Assembly: GCA_031287395.1 (NCBI GenBank)
Contig: JAITTA010000088.1
Span: 1 to 7,486, forward strand
DNA from: Dysgonamonadaceae bacterium
Lineage (GTDB): Bacteria > Bacteroidota > Bacteroidia > Bacteroidales > Azobacteroidaceae
Direction: 5' to 3'
Length of the DNA: 7,486 bases
Shown: one piece after another, positions 6,260 through 7,486 of the stretch
Numbering within the stretch: the first letter of the stretch is position 1
Layout: each line of letters starts with the position of its first letter
Made by a program: the position numbers and the translations under genes
The notes under the pieces: generated by a model
Seen by the model: the letters and a program-made list of their open reading frames with translations, nothing else
What the model was told of the DNA's origin: nothing
The model's database searches: none

Positions 6260-6970
6260 ATGAGCTTATTACTTTCTATTCAAGACGGAGCGGCACAAGT
6301 AGCACAAAACATGCCGGATCTCACAGCTTCACCCGAGATGCAAGAGGTAAAGATGAACATTCTGGAACTGACTTTGAAAGGCGGATGGATTATGATTCCG
6401 ATCGTACTTCTGTTGTTTATCGCCGTAGCGGTTTCTATAGAAAGAATACTGGTTATCCGGAAAGCGGGAAAAGAAGATACCACTTTTATGAACAGAATCA
6501 AGGATTATATTCATGAAGGGAAAATTGATTCAGCCATCAATTTGTGTAAAAATACCAATACTCCGTATGCCCGCATGATAGAAAAAGGGATTTCACGCCT
6601 GGGACGTCCTATGAACGACATCCTGATTGCTATCGAAAATGTGGGGCAAATAGAAATCGCCAAACTCGAAAAAGGATTTACCTGGGTGGCTACTACTGCC
6701 GGAGGAGCTCCGATGCTCGGATTCCTCGGTACGGTTACAGGGATGGTCCGTGCTTTTTTCGATATGGCCAACGCCGGAGCCAACGTAGATATCGCCCTTT
6801 TATCTTCCGGTATCTATGAAGCTCTTGTAACTACAGTGGCCGGTCTGATTGTCGGCATTATTGCCTTATTCGCCTACAACTACCTGGTTGCTGAAGTCAA
6901 CGGAGTTGTAAATAAAATGGAATCACGCTCAATGGAATTCATGGATTTATTGAACGAACCGACAAAATAA
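6260..6970 (+). CDS. exbB: ExbB proton-channel subunit (MotA/TolQ/ExbB family)
   Basis: The 236-residue inner-membrane protein is the channel-forming subunit of the ExbB-ExbD-TonB motor that uses the proton gradient to energise outer-membrane receptors. Three membrane segments are visible: about residues 42-64 (GGWIMIPIVLLLFIAVAVSIER), 146-166 (AGGAPMLGFLGTVTGMVRAFF, the family hallmark) and 188-208 (ALVTTVAGLIVGIIALFAYN). A cytoplasmic domain of about 80 residues lies between the first two. The roughly 40-residue N-terminal tail before the first segment is normal for Bacteroidetes ExbB, supporting the start at 6260. The upstream sequence is AT-rich without a Shine-Dalgarno. It is followed after 5 bp by exbD, so the two are surely co-transcribed. 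TolQ is an alternative family name, but the adjacent TonB-like gene and the nearby receptor favour the Exb role. Confidence 0.94.
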   Translation: MSLLLSIQDGAAQVAQNMPDLTASPEMQEVKMNILELTLKGGWIMIPIVLLLFIAVAVSIERILVIRKAGKEDTTFMNRIKDYIHEGKIDSAINLCKNTNTPYARMIEKGISRLGRPMNDILIAIENVGQIEIAKLEKGFTWVATTAGGAPMLGFLGTVTGMVRAFFDMANAGANVDIALLSSGIYEALVTTVAGLIVGIIALFAYNYLVAEVNGVVNKMESRSMEFMDLLNEPTK

Positions 6971-6975
6971 GTATT

Positions 6976-7383
6976 ATGGCTCTTAAAAGAAAAAAGAAAA
7001 TATCGGCAGAATTCAGCATGGCATCCATGACGGATATGATCTTTCTGTTACTCATATTCTTCATGATTACATCCACTGTGGTAGTGCCCAATGCGATCAA
7101 AGTATTATTGCCTCAAAGCCGTCAGCAAACATCGGCGAAGCCCCTTACCCGGGTGACCATCGATGCCAACCTGAATTACTATGTGGCATTCGGAAAAGAG
7201 AAAGAACGCCAGGTTTCGTTTGTAGAGATCACCCCTTTTCTTCAGGATTGCTATAATAAAGATCCGGAAGTTTATGTCGCTCTTTATGCCGACGAAACGA
7301 TTCCCTATAAAGAAGTGGTCAAAGTATTGGATATAGCCAATCGGAACAATTTTAAAATGATATTGGTAACGCGTCCGAAATGA
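6976..7383 (+). CDS. exbD: ExbD/TolR-family subunit
   Basis: The 135-residue protein has a basic cytoplasmic N-terminus (KRKKK), one membrane helix (about residues 18-38, MTDMIFLLLIFFMITSTVVV) and a periplasmic domain ending in VALYADETIPYKEVVKVLDIA and ILVTRPK. Asp20 at the start of the helix matches the essential proton-carrying Asp of ExbD (Asp25 in E. coli). Length is normal. It starts 5 bp after exbB, and its TGA (7381-7383) overlaps the ATG of the next gene, indicating translational coupling. In many Bacteroidetes two ExbD genes follow exbB; here a TonB-like gene follows directly after one. Confidence 0.94.
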   Translation: MALKRKKKISAEFSMASMTDMIFLLLIFFMITSTVVVPNAIKVLLPQSRQQTSAKPLTRVTIDANLNYYVAFGKEKERQVSFVEITPFLQDCYNKDPEVYVALYADETIPYKEVVKVLDIANRNNFKMILVTRPK

Positions 7384-7486
7384 AATACACAAAAGAAAGA
7401 ATATACGGATTCATGGGTTCGACCCTGTTTTGCCTGTTAATTCTGTTGCTGCTTTATTTTACAGTATTGAGAACAGAAGCTAAAAC
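7380..7486 (+). CDS. tonB: Probable TonB energy transducer, N-terminus only (3' partial)
   Basis: ATG at 7380 overlaps the exbD stop in an ATGA arrangement, and the frame stays open for 35 codons to the window edge. The visible peptide begins MKYTKERIYGFMGS and continues into a hydrophobic helix (about residues 10-29, with CLLILLLLYFTVL) followed by RTEAK. A short cytoplasmic basic tail, one signal-anchor helix and the position right after exbB-exbD are typical of Bacteroidetes TonB. The diagnostic proline-rich linker and C-terminal domain lie outside the window, so the name rests mainly on context. Confidence 0.75.
   Translation, partial: MKYTKERIYGFMGSTLFCLLILLLLYFTVLRTEAK

Noticed and set aside
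6187..6516. A 109-codon plus-strand frame overlapping the exbB start
   Set aside because: It overlaps exbB in another frame and the promoter leader, and its peptide has no family features while exbB is unmistakable.

Overview
The window looks like a chromosomal segment of a Bacteroidales bacterium. Evidence: a type IX secretion (T9SS) C-terminal sorting domain, Bacteroidetes-style promoters (TTTG then TAnnTTTG), AT-rich leaders without Shine-Dalgarno sequences, a TonB-dependent receptor with an atypically long signal region, and an ExbB whose N-terminus is typical of this phylum. A T9SS-bearing gut or oral lineage (Odoribacteraceae, Tannerellaceae or Porphyromonadaceae-like) fits, but the genus cannot be fixed from the sequence alone.

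Layout. (1) Positions 2-1339 hold the 3' part of a large GC-rich gene for a secreted or surface protein. It is built from Ig-like and cadherin-like beta-sandwich modules and ends in a T9SS sorting domain, followed by a strong terminator. (2) After a promoter at 1484-1515 comes an AT-richer gene for a membrane-anchored coiled-coil protein of unknown function. 79 bp further on, on the same strand and with no strong terminator between, is a TonB-dependent outer-membrane receptor of the BtuB (cobalamin-receptor-like) type. (3) A symmetrical hairpin at 4542-4587 separates this from a convergent minus-strand operon of a CBS/ACT-like regulatory protein and NAD kinase (nadK). (4) From a 113-bp divergent region, a plus-strand operon runs off the right edge: exbB, exbD and the first 35 codons of a probable tonB, tightly packed (5-bp gap, then a 4-base ATGA overlap).

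Functionally, the ExbB-ExbD-TonB complex uses the proton gradient to energise outer-membrane receptors such as the one at 2503-4539, so transport is a theme of much of the window. NAD kinase makes NADP for general metabolism, and the co-transcribed CBS/ACT-like protein could be a ligand-sensing partner. The surface protein is exported by a separate route and differs clearly in base composition.

Most of this is ordinary core-genome content. Points worth a second look are a frame-independent 10-bp tandem repeat inside the surface gene, the coiled-coil gene next to the receptor, the receptor's long basic signal region, the nadK stop codon buried in a terminator stem, and the overlapping divergent promoters before exbB. 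No clearly new system, mobile element, CRISPR array or RNA gene was seen.
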